A stretch of 44,109 nucleotides of DNA from Rhodobiaceae bacterium. GTDB lineage: Bacteria; Pseudomonadota; Alphaproteobacteria; Rhizobiales; TMED25. Below are positions 9,052 through 20,252 of the stretch, piece by piece. Below the pieces are notes generated by a model. It was not told the DNA's origin, did no database searches, and saw only the letters and a list, made by a program, of their open reading frames with translations. The stretch spans positions 1 through 44,109 of the forward strand of contig PAAM01000016.1 in assembly GCA_002699615.1 (NCBI GenBank), read 5' to 3'. Position 1 is the stretch's first letter. The number at the start of each line of letters is the position of its first letter. The position numbers and the translations under genes are program-made.

Positions 9052-10343
9052 CGAATTTCTCCGAGTTCATTTTTCAAGATATTAACTATTTCAGTTTCAA
9101 CAGTTATTTTTTTCTTTTTTATGGTTGTATTTATGTTTTGCAAGATATCTTGTGTTTCATTCGGTTGCAGAATAAAATCCTCAACTTTTTGTATAAGTGA
9201 GTCTGTATTATTAGCTAAAAACGAGCATTTGAGCTTATCTAAAGTATCATATACTTCATTAAAATTTTGAATATTTTTTCCATGCAACACAATACAATTT
9301 TTTTGTATTGCCTCTATTGGATTATGACCGCCAATGTTGTCATAAGAGCCGCCTATTATTGCTACCTCAGATAATTCAAAATAGGTGCCCAGAATTCCCA
9401 CCTCATTAACAATAAAGAAATTGTTATTTGTGTTAACTTCGTGATTTGGTAAATATGACCAACTGTGTGGCTGATCACCCAAAAGGGATATCATCTTGCT
9501 ACATGTCTCGGGGTGCCTTGGTGCAAAAATGCAAACAGTATTGGGATATTTTTCTAAGAGCCGTCTATGTAAATTAAAGAATATCTCAGTCTCATTTTCA
9601 TGCACCGATGCTGCTATATACACAAATTTCTTACTGAATATTTTTTTGAGATATTGATACTCCTTTGTATTCGTTTTTAATGGAGTATTTGCGTATTTTA
9701 TATTCTCAGATAATATTATGTTTGATTGATATAGAAGCCTATATCTCTGATAAGTGTCATTATCCTGACATGAAATCAATTTTGGAATGGAAAATATTTT
9801 ATCTGCCAGTATTCTCAGTTTGAACCACCTCTTAAAGCTTTGATCAGATAATCGCGCATTCAATACATACAGAGGGATGCGCCTCCGATCAAGCTCGAGA
9901 AAGTAATTAGGCCAAATTTCGGACTCCATGAAAATAGATAATTGTGGTGACCAATGATCTATAAATCTTTTGACAAAGATTTTTACATCTAAAGGCAGGA
10001 ATTGATGAATAATTCTCTCATTTGCGTGATCATCTAAAATCTTCGAAGATGATAATGTCGCCGTCGTAAACAAAATACATATATCATTGTTATGTTTCAA
10101 AATAATTTTAGCTACACTCAGTCCTGAATATGACTCACCTATGCTTGCAGCGTGTATCCATATAATTTTTTTATCAAAACCAGGTTTTGGTGAAAAATTT
10201 TGTGCTAGTTTTTGTTTGTAGCTTTTTAGGGTTTCCTTAGATCTAGCCTTGCGTATACTCATATATATGTATCCAAAGATTAAGAATAAATTTGTCAAAA
10301 ATACATATATTATGATCGCCAAATTTTGAAATACATTTTTCAT
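9048..10343 (-). CDS. waaA: 3-deoxy-D-manno-octulosonic acid (Kdo) transferase
   Basis: Transfers Kdo from CMP-Kdo to lipid IV-A, making the inner core of LPS. The 431 residues have one N-terminal membrane anchor (about 8-28), then HAASIGES with the catalytic-type Glu70, the ESEIWPN motif, and a C-terminal GT-B domain with GGSYDNIGGHNPIEA. Length and layout match WaaA/KdtA. It sits 11 bases downstream of ubiA and overlaps lpxK. Together with lpxK it shows that the cell makes Kdo-lipid A, consistent with an LPS-bearing outer membrane. Confidence 0.95.
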   Translation of the reverse strand: MKNVFQNLAIIIYVFLTNLFLIFGYIYMSIRKARSKETLKSYKQKLAQNFSPKPGFDKKIIWIHAASIGESYSGLSVAKIILKHNNDICILFTTATLSSSKILDDHANERIIHQFLPLDVKIFVKRFIDHWSPQLSIFMESEIWPNYFLELDRRRIPLYVLNARLSDQSFKRWFKLRILADKIFSIPKLISCQDNDTYQRYRLLYQSNIILSENIKYANTPLKTNTKEYQYLKKIFSKKFVYIAASVHENETEIFFNLHRRLLEKYPNTVCIFAPRHPETCSKMISLLGDQPHSWSYLPNHEVNTNNNFFIVNEVGILGTYFELSEVAIIGGSYDNIGGHNPIEAIQKNCIVLHGKNIQNFNEVYDTLDKLKCSFLANNTDSLIQKVEDFILQPNETQDILQNINTTIKKKKITVETEIVNILKNELGEIR

Positions 10344-10354
10344 TTTTTAATAGA

Positions 10355-11221
10355 CTAAATGGATAGCAATAATGCGAGCACCACCAGAGAACCTATATAT
10401 TTATTTGCCGAGAAAAAATTTGCGCAAGATTGCACATTTTTTAAATTTAGGTTCATAATTAATACAAGGCTAAGCAATGCTGCGCTCAATAATATTATAA
10501 ATGTTTTGTTACTTGTTTCAATCCATATCATTGCTGTGAGCATCAGCAAGAAACTTAGACTGTAAAAGATGTAAATTGCTATTTTTGGATTGCTTTCAAA
10601 AAGCACAGCTGTGGACTTAACGCCAATTATTTTATCATCAACAATATCTTGGTAACCATAAACAGTGTCATATCCGAGAGTCCAAAAAATAGCGGAAAAA
10701 TATATGAGGAACGTCATGGTACTTAAGCTCTCAGATACTGATGTCCATCCCATAATTACACCCCAGTTGAATGTGATCCCCAAAAAAAGCTGCGGCCAAT
10801 TGGTAACTCTTTTCATGAATGGGTATATGACGATAAGAATTAAAGATGATAGCCCTATGAATATAGTGATAGTGTTAAGAGTAATAAGAATACACAAACT
10901 AAAAAATAATAGAAGAATCAGCAAGAATATTGCTTCGGGAAGTGACATGCTCTCATTTGCGAGCGGTCTATTTTTCGTACGTTCAACTTTTGCATCTATC
11001 TTACGGTCAATTATATCATTAAAAATACAACCCGCAGATCTCATAAGAATTGAACCAAGAAAAAAAAGCACTATGATCTTGATGTCAATCATTTGCTGTG
11101 AGTATATTGAGGATGAGATGATCCCATACAAGCATGGAATAAACAACAATAGCCAGCCAATTGGTCTATTGTTTCTTGTTATTGCGATGTAGCAACTAAT
11201 TTTTTTTTTAATACTTTTCAA
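10355..11221 (-). CDS. ubiA: 4-hydroxybenzoate polyprenyltransferase
   Basis: Integral membrane prenyltransferase that attaches the polyprenyl tail to 4-hydroxybenzoate in ubiquinone synthesis. It has 288 residues and about eight hydrophobic segments. Both prenyl-diphosphate-binding aspartate motifs are present: NDIIDRKID (68-76, with the usual ERTKNRPLA after it) and DTVYGYQDIVDD (185-196). RPIGWLLLFIPC near the N-terminus matches UbiA. The first start in frame is TTG at 11221, giving a shorter N-terminus than most homologues and with no clear Shine-Dalgarno, so the start is uncertain. ctaB at 18587 is the related heme prenyltransferase; the neighbours and motifs here favour UbiA. Confidence 0.92.
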   Translation of the reverse strand: MKSIKKKISCYIAITRNNRPIGWLLLFIPCLYGIISSSIYSQQMIDIKIIVLFFLGSILMRSAGCIFNDIIDRKIDAKVERTKNRPLANESMSLPEAIFLLILLLFFSLCILITLNTITIFIGLSSLILIVIYPFMKRVTNWPQLFLGITFNWGVIMGWTSVSESLSTMTFLIYFSAIFWTLGYDTVYGYQDIVDDKIIGVKSTAVLFESNPKIAIYIFYSLSFLLMLTAMIWIETSNKTFIILLSAALLSLVLIMNLNLKNVQSCANFFSANKYIGSLVVLALLLSI

Positions 11222-11297
11222 AACAATATCTAGTATAATTTTCCAAGATGATTTAGTAAGTTATTTATAACAAAAATTTTGTGATTAAAACAATAAA

Positions 11298-12044
11298 ATG
11301 CAATCAAACCAATCAAGAAACATAAGGTTATACCAAAATTGTAAGCTACAACAAAGCGCGATAATTAAGTTAACTAGTGACGATCACCACTACTTAAAAA
11401 ATGTGATGAGAGTTGTTGTGAACGACCGGTTACAAATATTTAATGGTGTGGACGGTGAATGGAGTTCGATGGTTGTAAATGTGAAAAGAGATTTTGTTGA
11501 AATTGAGGTAATTGAGTGCGTTCAAGGTCAAATTGAATATGAAGAGATACATTGTTATTTCTCACCATTAAATGCTAATCGGCACAACTACATAATTGAA
11601 AAGCTAACTGAGTTAGGCATAACGTCTTTCACACCAGTAATTACTGAGTTTTCAAATATTAGAAAGGTAAATAACGACAAGTTATTGGCTAGAGCAAAAG
11701 AAGCAGCTGAGCAATGTGGTTTAATGAGAATTCCAAAAATTAATAGCGCTATATTAATGGAAGATTTAATAAATGAAGGTTGCGAAGGAGCGCTATTAGT
11801 TTTTTGTGATGAAAGATCGAATCCAATGAATCCCATTGATCAATTGAGCAGGGTAAAAGAATTGAATGTTTCCTTTTTGATTGGACCCGAAGGTGGTTTT
11901 TCTGATAAAGAGAGATACGATATTTTAGAGTTACAGAATGTAATTAGACTGTCTTTAGGATCAAGAATTCTCCGTGCTGATACCGCGGCCATAGTTGTTG
12001 CTTCATTCTTGCAGGCGATAAAGGGAGAGCTTGGAAGTGGGTGA
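11298..12044 (+). CDS. rsmE: 16S rRNA (uracil1498-N3)-methyltransferase
   Basis: SPOUT-family methyltransferase that makes m3U1498 in 16S rRNA. The 248 residues have an N-terminal PUA-like part (HHYLKNVMRVVVNDRLQIF) and the C-terminal knot with LIGPEGGFSDKE and LSLGSRILRADTAA, which bind SAM. Divergent from ubiA across 76 bases. gshA follows; the ubiA/rsmE/gshA neighbourhood is common in alphaproteobacteria. Confidence 0.96.
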   Translation: MQSNQSRNIRLYQNCKLQQSAIIKLTSDDHHYLKNVMRVVVNDRLQIFNGVDGEWSSMVVNVKRDFVEIEVIECVQGQIEYEEIHCYFSPLNANRHNYIIEKLTELGITSFTPVITEFSNIRKVNNDKLLARAKEAAEQCGLMRIPKINSAILMEDLINEGCEGALLVFCDERSNPMNPIDQLSRVKELNVSFLIGPEGGFSDKERYDILELQNVIRLSLGSRILRADTAAIVVASFLQAIKGELGSG

Positions 12045-12089
12045 TGTAAAAATAGTGTCAATAAATTGGTATTAAATATAAAATATAAT

Positions 12090-13454
12090 ATGGATCAAAA
12101 ATCTCAAATTCCATCAGAGTCCGACCTTATCAATTATTTTCATTTGGGTTCAAAGTCACCCAAAGATTATAGGATCGGTACTGAAAACGAAAAATTTCTG
12201 TTTCATAAAGGATCATTGAACCCAATTCAATATTCAAGTGGGCCGGGTATAGTAGATGTTTTTGACATACTCATAGACCAGTTCCATTGGAAACCAGTTT
12301 ATGATGGAGATAGTATTGTAGGTTTATCAGATAGGGAAAATGAGAGAAATATTACTCTAGAACCAGGTGGTCAAATTGAATTATCTGGTTCAAAATGTTC
12401 AAATATACATCAAACGAATGAAGAATTTACTCAGTATCATTCTCAGATTGAATATGTTTGCAATGATCTGAATATTGGAGCTTTAGGCCTCGGATTTTGT
12501 CCAAATTGGAATTTTAATGATATGGGTAAAGTTCCAAAGACGCGATATAAAATAATGCGCGAATATATGCCAAAAGTCGGTAATTTTGGATTAGATATGA
12601 TGCATTGTTCTGCAACAACCCAAGTTAATCTCGATTATTGCGATGAAAGTGATTACTCAAAAAAATTTCGTGTCGCTATGGCACTTCAGCCGTTAATATC
12701 AGTAATGTTCTTTAATAGCCCATTTCTTAATGGTAAGCTAACAGGATTATTATCAAATAGGCTTCGAGTTTGGGCAGACACAGATAACGATAGATGTGGA
12801 TATTTACCTTTTGCTTTCAATGATCAGAGTAAATTTTCAGATTACGCAGAATATGCCCTTGATGTTCCAATGTATTTCATTCACAGGAATCAAAAATATG
12901 TTGTTCCTGACCATATCACCTTCAGGAATTTTTTAAATAATGGTTTTATTAATAATGATGGTAAGCATTTTTCAGCAACAATGAATGACTGGGAGACCCA
13001 TTTATCAACATTATTTCCTCAAGTAAGATTGAAGAAATTTCTAGAAATGAGAGGTGCTGACTCGGGAAATCATAATTCAATTCTCGGGCTAGCCTCCATT
13101 TGGACAGGGCTTATCTATAACGATGACGTGCTTAACGAAGTCTACAAAATCATTTCAAAATGGACACATTCTGATGTGATACATTTGGAAGAAAGTCTAA
13201 ATAAAGATGGTCTGAATGTTAGCTTTAAGGGTCATAGTGTATTTGACTTACTGAAGGAGCTGGTATCTCTATCAAAGTACGGACTATCTAAGAGGAATAT
13301 TCAAAACGAAAATGGTGCAACTGAAGAGATTTATCTAGAACCACTGTCTGAGATTCTTGCAAAAAAAAGAACACCATCAGACGAATTAATTCATGAATTT
13401 AGCAATGATTGGTCAAAAAATATAAAATCTGTATATAATAAGAATTATCTCTAA
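12090..13454 (+). CDS. gshA: Glutamate-cysteine ligase (plant/alphaproteobacterial type)
   Basis: First enzyme of glutathione synthesis, joining glutamate and cysteine with ATP. The product is 454 residues from the ATG at 12090. Hallmarks are YRIGTENEKF near the N-terminus, ERNITLEPGGQIELSG (substrate site), MMHCSATTQVNLDY, and RLKKFLEMRGADSG. These place it in the class shared by plants and alpha/gammaproteobacteria rather than the E. coli GshA class. A TTG 24 bases upstream is also in frame, but homologues begin close to the ATG. No Shine-Dalgarno is visible. gshB is not in the window. The MFS gene starts 13 bases after the stop. Confidence 0.94.
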   Translation: MDQKSQIPSESDLINYFHLGSKSPKDYRIGTENEKFLFHKGSLNPIQYSSGPGIVDVFDILIDQFHWKPVYDGDSIVGLSDRENERNITLEPGGQIELSGSKCSNIHQTNEEFTQYHSQIEYVCNDLNIGALGLGFCPNWNFNDMGKVPKTRYKIMREYMPKVGNFGLDMMHCSATTQVNLDYCDESDYSKKFRVAMALQPLISVMFFNSPFLNGKLTGLLSNRLRVWADTDNDRCGYLPFAFNDQSKFSDYAEYALDVPMYFIHRNQKYVVPDHITFRNFLNNGFINNDGKHFSATMNDWETHLSTLFPQVRLKKFLEMRGADSGNHNSILGLASIWTGLIYNDDVLNEVYKIISKWTHSDVIHLEESLNKDGLNVSFKGHSVFDLLKELVSLSKYGLSKRNIQNENGATEEIYLEPLSEILAKKRTPSDELIHEFSNDWSKNIKSVYNKNYL

Positions 13455-13455
13455 A

Positions 13456-13460
13456 AAGGA
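13456..13460 (+). promoter_or_regulatory. Ribosome binding site of the MFS gene, placing its start at ATT 13468
   Basis: AAGGA lies directly after the gshA stop codon and 7 bases before an ATT codon that is in frame with the transporter. No ATG, GTG or TTG exists in frame between the preceding stop (13423) and ATG 13627. The ATG would delete the first transmembrane helix. Confidence 0.6.
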
Positions 13461-13467
13461 AATTAAC

Positions 13468-14646
13468 ATTAAAACCTACCAACCTTCCATCTGGTCCTTA
13501 GCTGCAGTTACTGGACTCGCGCCTTTAACGTTAAACCTAATTGTTCCATCATTACCAGCGCTTGCTGATCATTTTGGAATAACTTATTCTGGCGCACAAG
13601 TTGCCGTATCGTCTTTCATAATATCAATGGCTATTGGTCAGATTTTTATTGGCCCAATATCGGATGCTTATGGGAGACGATCTATATTAATGCTTGGAAT
13701 TATTATTTTTTTGATTGGAACAACAATTTGCAGTGTTGCAACATCAAGTGAAGTGTTAATAGTTGGGCGTTTTATACAAGCATTTGGAGGCGTTGCAGGG
13801 GTTGTTCTCGGTCGAGCGATTATAAGGGATGTGTATAGTCGTGAAAAAGCTGCAAGCGCTTTGGGTTATGTGACAACTGTTATGGTTATTGCGCCTATGA
13901 TAGCTCCTCCCCTGGGCGGTATATTACAAGACTTATTTGGATGGAGAAGTATCTTTTATCTAATGATGATTGTAGGCATAATCTTGTTTTTAAATATATT
14001 TTATAATCTTCAAGAAACAAAAACTGAAGATCGGATCAAAGGGGATATAAAATCGTTACTTAACAGTTTTGTACAATTAATTAAAATACCCCAATTCATC
14101 CTTTACACAGTTACAATGTCATGCGCCAACTCTATGTTTTTCACTTTTCTAGGAGTTGCCCCACTTCTAGTAATCCAAAAATTAGATTATTCACCAACGC
14201 AATATGGGTTCACATTCATGGTCATATCATTTGCATTCATGGCAGGTAGTTTTACAACCGCAAGGCTTTCGGAGAGGATTGGCTCGCTCAGAATGATTGG
14301 TTATGCTGTATTTGGGACTATAATTGGTTCAGTTCTAATGTTGATTGTGTTCTTAAGTGGGATTGTTAATATCTATATAATTTTTGTAACAATGATGATA
14401 ATCACATATTCGAATGGTATCGTGATGCCTAATATTATTGCTAACATTGTTAGCATTAAACCACAATTAGCAGGAGCAGCGTCGGGGTTATCAGGATTTA
14501 TCCAGTATTCATTAGCTGGAGTTTCCTCGTATGTGGCAGCAGTGCTTGCTGGCATTGGGCTTATCTATATGCCACTACAACTTATCTTACTTGCCTTTCT
14601 TGGAACAATTACCTTTTATCTCGCGGAAGCTATTAAGAATAATTAG
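13468..14646 (+). CDS. MFS drug-resistance-type transporter, Bcr/CflA family; probable ATT start
   Basis: Predicted inner-membrane exporter, about 392 residues with twelve hydrophobic segments. The loop motif GPISDAYGRRS after helix 2 is MFS motif A, and GRFIQAFGGVAGVVLGRAIIRD in helix 4 is typical of the Bcr/CflA drug:H+ antiporters. The first ATG (13627) falls inside helix 2. The frame is open upstream and encodes helix 1 (SLAAVTGLAPLTLNLIVPSL), so the true start lies near 13468, where ATT follows AAGGA at 7 bases. CTG at 13429 is the only other near-canonical choice, but it lacks a Shine-Dalgarno and overlaps gshA. Substrate unknown. It ends 6 bases from the convergent gene at 14653. Confidence 0.88.
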   Translation: MKTYQPSIWSLAAVTGLAPLTLNLIVPSLPALADHFGITYSGAQVAVSSFIISMAIGQIFIGPISDAYGRRSILMLGIIIFLIGTTICSVATSSEVLIVGRFIQAFGGVAGVVLGRAIIRDVYSREKAASALGYVTTVMVIAPMIAPPLGGILQDLFGWRSIFYLMMIVGIILFLNIFYNLQETKTEDRIKGDIKSLLNSFVQLIKIPQFILYTVTMSCANSMFFTFLGVAPLLVIQKLDYSPTQYGFTFMVISFAFMAGSFTTARLSERIGSLRMIGYAVFGTIIGSVLMLIVFLSGIVNIYIIFVTMMIITYSNGIVMPNIIANIVSIKPQLAGAASGLSGFIQYSLAGVSSYVAAVLAGIGLIYMPLQLILLAFLGTITFYLAEAIKNN

Positions 14647-14652
14647 GGTAAA

Positions 14653-15141
14653 TTATTCACTACTATAAATATCCACGACATCACGCTTAATTCTCTCATA
14701 AAGCTGTTCTGTTGGAATGCCGTTTATAATCAGGCTGTTATCTTTTTGGTAGCTCTTTATTGCTTCACTTGTGCTTCTTGTGAAAGAGCCATCATACATT
14801 CCAACAAAATAACCAATGCTAATGAGTGCTATTTGAGTGTTGTAAACAAGCAAGGTCGAGTATTCATCCGACATAATTTCATTATATGAATTCTGGCTTT
14901 CGTTTATACTTTCATTTTCTGCTTCGTTTATACTTGACGCAATTCCCATAATCCCACCGATTATAGCACCAGCTTTTGCTCCGTCATCACCGTCAATAGC
15001 AGAACCAATTCCGCCACCAATACCTGCCCCGCAAAGTAATCCTCCGCCTGGGCCGTCACAAAGACCTTTTGATGAAAGTTGACCTGCTGAAATTAGAATA
15101 ACGAGTGTTAGACAGAACATATATGTAAATATTTTCTTCAT
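14653..15141 (-). CDS. Exported glycine-rich protein with peptidoglycan-binding-like C-terminus
   Basis: 162 residues. The signal peptide (about 1-24) is followed by a glycine-rich stretch (about 31-68, with GAGIGGGIGSAI and GAKAGAIIGGIMG) like the glycine zippers of outer-membrane and envelope proteins. After an Asn/Ser/Glu-rich linker comes IALISIGYFVGMYDGSFTRS then TSEAIKSYQKDNSL, the pattern of a PG_binding_1 domain. A good Shine-Dalgarno (AAAGGTGA, 15153-15146) precedes the ATG. Envelope location is a fair inference; no specific function is known to me. It lies downstream of the IalB-like gene on the same strand, 82 bases apart. Confidence 0.7.
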   Translation of the reverse strand: MKKIFTYMFCLTLVILISAGQLSSKGLCDGPGGGLLCGAGIGGGIGSAIDGDDGAKAGAIIGGIMGIASSINEAENESINESQNSYNEIMSDEYSTLLVYNTQIALISIGYFVGMYDGSFTRSTSEAIKSYQKDNSLIINGIPTEQLYERIKRDVVDIYSSE

Positions 15142-15223
15142 GATTTCACCTTTGTGATTCTTTTATTTTGAACTTTCAAGTTAATTATCTTATAAAAAAA
15201 TGCAAATATCTAGTTATATTTAT

Positions 15224-15805
15224 CTAATTTTCACTCAGCACATCAAACATCTCAACGAAACCCTTCATTTCAACAATAATACCAAGGTTGCCATTCTTTA
15301 TTTCACTGTTAAATCCAATTATAAAATTATCTTCACTTTTAAGCTTTTTCATAAATTTATCTGGGATTACAGCAATGTACTCACAGAAATCTTGATTACA
15401 TTTAGTGTTCAACAGTTGAAACTTTAAATTATATTCATTTGATAATACCATGACTTTCGATTGAACTCCATTGGATGATCCTGATTGAGCCATTGGTTTT
15501 GTTCTGACTCCGAGAATATTTTCATTATTTTCTTTTATTACAAAAATGAGAAAGGTATGTCTATCATCGACAATACTTGCTTCTAAAAATTGCGTTAGAA
15601 GACATCTTTCATTATTGTCAGCCTCACAAATGATTGACCAATTTTCATTTTCCTTGAATAGATAGCCATCAATAAAGCCCTGGTAATAAATGATATTTTT
15701 ATTTAGCTCATAGCCAAAGGTTAATGACATCGAATAAATAATAATTAAAGGAATCAGAAAAACAAACTTAAGTTCTTTGGTTATAAATTTTTTTTTTAAT
15801 GTCAT
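15224..15805 (-). CDS. IalB-like (invasion-associated locus B) exported protein, divergent
   Basis: 193 residues with a hydrophobic N-terminal segment (about 14-31), probably a signal peptide or anchor. Next come WSIICEADNNERCLLTQ and, further on, LLNTKCNQDFCEYIAVIP, and a late KGFVEMFDVL. This spacing (WxxxCxxxxxxxC...C...C then a GF near the end) is the pattern of the IalB family common in alphaproteobacteria, where its biochemical role is unclear. The family's usual Pro-Gly-Val segment is poorly kept, so this is a distant member. Divergent from the cox operon, with which it shares a 209-base gap. Confidence 0.6.
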   Translation of the reverse strand: MTLKKKFITKELKFVFLIPLIIIYSMSLTFGYELNKNIIYYQGFIDGYLFKENENWSIICEADNNERCLLTQFLEASIVDDRHTFLIFVIKENNENILGVRTKPMAQSGSSNGVQSKVMVLSNEYNLKFQLLNTKCNQDFCEYIAVIPDKFMKKLKSEDNFIIGFNSEIKNGNLGIIVEMKGFVEMFDVLSEN

Positions 15806-16014
15806 TTGTCGAATTTTAATCGAAAATATTCATAATTTATGTATAAAAAACAAATTTTTTTAATAGAAAATCAGCTACCAATCGTTTTATCATCAAAACT
15901 TAATTAATAAAAAATATATTAGGATTAATATCTTGATTAGTTGTGTAAAAAATATTATCTATATAGAGAAATTGACCACATAATTATATTGACTTTGGCT
16001 AAGAATATAAATTA
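15806..16014. promoter_or_regulatory. Divergent promoter region of the cox operon and IalB-like gene
   Basis: The longest gene-free stretch of the window (209 bases), extremely AT-rich. It must drive the ctaC operon rightward and probably the IalB-like gene leftward. TTGACC (15972-15977) and TTGATT (15933-15938) resemble -35 boxes, but no convincing -10 box lies at a proper spacing, so no promoter is pinned down. No RNA gene, riboswitch or GANTC site was seen. Confidence 0.5.
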
Positions 16015-18560
<2,546 letters not shown>

Positions 18561-18586
18561 TTTTTTAAACCTCGGTAGGTTTTATC

Positions 18587-19489
18587 ATGGAATATTCATC
18601 AGGTAGCGTGCAAGATTATTACGCGCTCATGAAGCCTAGAGTGATGTCGCTTGTCATATTTACAAGTCTTGTTGGCTTGATATTATCCCCATCAAATATG
18701 CATCCATTTCTGGCAATTATATCAATTTGTTGTATTGCAATCGGAGCTGGAGGTTCTGGCGTTTTAAATATGTGGTATGATGCAGATATTGATAGTGTGA
18801 TGAAACGAACTATAGGAAGACCTATACCCTCAGGTAATATAACAAGGTCTGAAGCGTTAACATATGGCCTGGTAATGTCCTTTGGTTCAGTTTTTGTAAT
18901 GGGAGTTTTAATAAATTGGGCTGCTGCAATATTTCTTGCATTTACGATATTTTTTTATGCTGTGGTATATACAATGTGGCTCAAAAGAAGAACTACACAA
19001 AATATTGTTATAGGCGGAGCAGCAGGAGCATTCCCTCCTGTTATTGGTTGGTTATCAACAAGCGCATCCCTTACCATTGAGCCAGTATTATTATTTTTGA
19101 TAATATTTTTATGGACTCCACCACATTTTTGGGCGTTAGCAATTCTTACTTCTAATGAATATCAAAAGGCAAGTATACCCATGATGCCAAATGTTGCAGG
19201 AAGTGAGTCAACAATCAAACAAATTCTCTTGTATTCAGTAATCATGTCAGCCTCTGCGTTACTTCCATACTATTTGGATATGGTCACAGTAATATACTTA
19301 TTTCCAGTTTTCATATTGAGTGCAGTATTCATTGGATTTTCAGTACAACTTTATAGAGCCAAGATAAAAGAAAAAATTGAGAATTACTCTAAAAGACTTT
19401 TTGTTTACTCAATATTATATTTATTTTTAGTTTTCACTTTTTTTCTTATAGATTACCTATATATAAAATATAAATGGGGGTTAATTTGA
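18587..19489 (+). CDS. ctaB: Protoheme IX farnesyltransferase (heme O synthase)
   Basis: Converts haem B to haem O, the precursor of the haem A used by CtaD. It has 300 residues and about nine hydrophobic helices. N-terminal KPRVMSLVIFTSLVG, the prenyltransferase motif NMWYDADIDSVMKRT with GRPIPSG after it, and WTPPHFWALAI identify COX10/CtaB rather than UbiA. The stop codon overlaps the TTG of the next small gene. Confidence 0.97.
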   Translation: MEYSSGSVQDYYALMKPRVMSLVIFTSLVGLILSPSNMHPFLAIISICCIAIGAGGSGVLNMWYDADIDSVMKRTIGRPIPSGNITRSEALTYGLVMSFGSVFVMGVLINWAAAIFLAFTIFFYAVVYTMWLKRRTTQNIVIGGAAGAFPPVIGWLSTSASLTIEPVLLFLIIFLWTPPHFWALAILTSNEYQKASIPMMPNVAGSESTIKQILLYSVIMSASALLPYYLDMVTVIYLFPVFILSAVFIGFSVQLYRAKIKEKIENYSKRLFVYSILYLFLVFTFFLIDYLYIKYKWGLI

Positions 19490-19647
19490 AAAATAATAAT
19501 GAAGACATAAAATCCATAAGTCCTGGACAAGAGGAATTCTTAAAAAATCGTAAAAAGAAATCAAAGGCAATTGCAATAATTTTATTTCTTTTAGTTTTTA
19601 TTTTTTTCCTGACAACAGTTATAAAAATATCATCAAATATTTCATAA
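19486..19647 (+). CDS. CoxF-like small single-helix protein of the cox operon
   Basis: A 53-codon reading frame between ctaB and ctaG. It starts with TTG at 19486, overlapping the ctaB TGA by three bases, and GGGGG (19476-19480) lies 5 bases upstream as a possible ribosome site. The product has an acidic/polar head, a basic run (NRKKKSK), then one hydrophobic helix (about 28-46) ending TTVIKI. Alphaproteobacterial cox clusters carry a small membrane protein of this size and layout here (CoxF), thought to aid assembly. Position and layout, not sequence identity, support the call; it is easily missed. Confidence 0.72.
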   Translation: MKNNNEDIKSISPGQEEFLKNRKKKSKAIAIILFLLVFIFFLTTVIKISSNIS

Positions 19648-19658
19648 TTTTTTAATAC

Positions 19659-20195
19659 ATGACAGAAAATAGAAAAAATAAAAGAATACTTATGATGTGC
19701 TTTTCCATCATCTTGTTCATGGGCGGAATGTCACTTGCTGCTGTTCCATTGTATGAACTTTTTTGTAAAGTAACGGGGTATAAGGGAACTCCAAATATAA
19801 TAAATGTTGTTTCATCAGAGTCAGGAGAGAGAGACTTTATAATACGCTATGATGTAAACATATCATCTGAATTAGGTTGGGACGTTGCGCCTGATAAAAT
19901 TTCTGAAAAAGTCACGACCGGAGATAATATTTTTACATTTTATAATGCAAAGAATTTATTATCACATACAAATAATGGTATCGCTACTTATAATGTAATA
20001 CCTGCTGAGGCAGCTGCATATATATTAAAGGTAGAGTGCTTCTGCTTTAATGGTCAGGAGCTAAGTTCTGGAGAAGAAATGAAGATGCCATTGACCTATT
20101 ATATTGATCCTGCGATTGATCGTGATGAAGAGTTGAGAAATGTTGATACGATTACAATTTCATATACTTTTTTCAAAAATAAGGATTTATTGTAA
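19659..20195 (+). CDS. ctaG: Cytochrome c oxidase assembly protein CtaG/Cox11 (copper chaperone)
   Basis: Delivers copper to the CuB site of subunit I. The 178 residues have one N-terminal membrane anchor (about 9-28, with AAVPLYELFCKVTGYKGT just after, the family signature) and a periplasmic immunoglobulin-like domain. The copper ligands are C127 and C129 in VECFCF, followed by the conserved Gln-Glu and MPLTYYIDP. It lies 11 bases after the CoxF-like gene. Confidence 0.96.
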   Translation: MTENRKNKRILMMCFSIILFMGGMSLAAVPLYELFCKVTGYKGTPNIINVVSSESGERDFIIRYDVNISSELGWDVAPDKISEKVTTGDNIFTFYNAKNLLSHTNNGIATYNVIPAEAAAYILKVECFCFNGQELSSGEEMKMPLTYYIDPAIDRDEELRNVDTITISYTFFKNKDLL

Positions 20196-20252
20196 AAAAA
20201 TAATGTATATAATAAAAAAAATTGACCCTCAAAAGATGCAGAGTTTTCAATA

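Noticed and set aside
10665-11192. 175-codon plus-strand frame antisense to ubiA
   Set aside because: It mirrors the ubiA gene, has no recognisable domain and no ribosome site; UbiA motifs on the other strand are unambiguous.
12066-12089. TTG start eight codons upstream of gshA
   Set aside because: No ribosome site, and the family N-terminus aligns with the ATG at 12090.
15933-16011. Sigma-70 promoter for the cox operon
   Set aside because: TTGATT and TTGACC -35-like boxes exist, but no -10 box with proper spacing scored well by eye; left as an unresolved promoter region.
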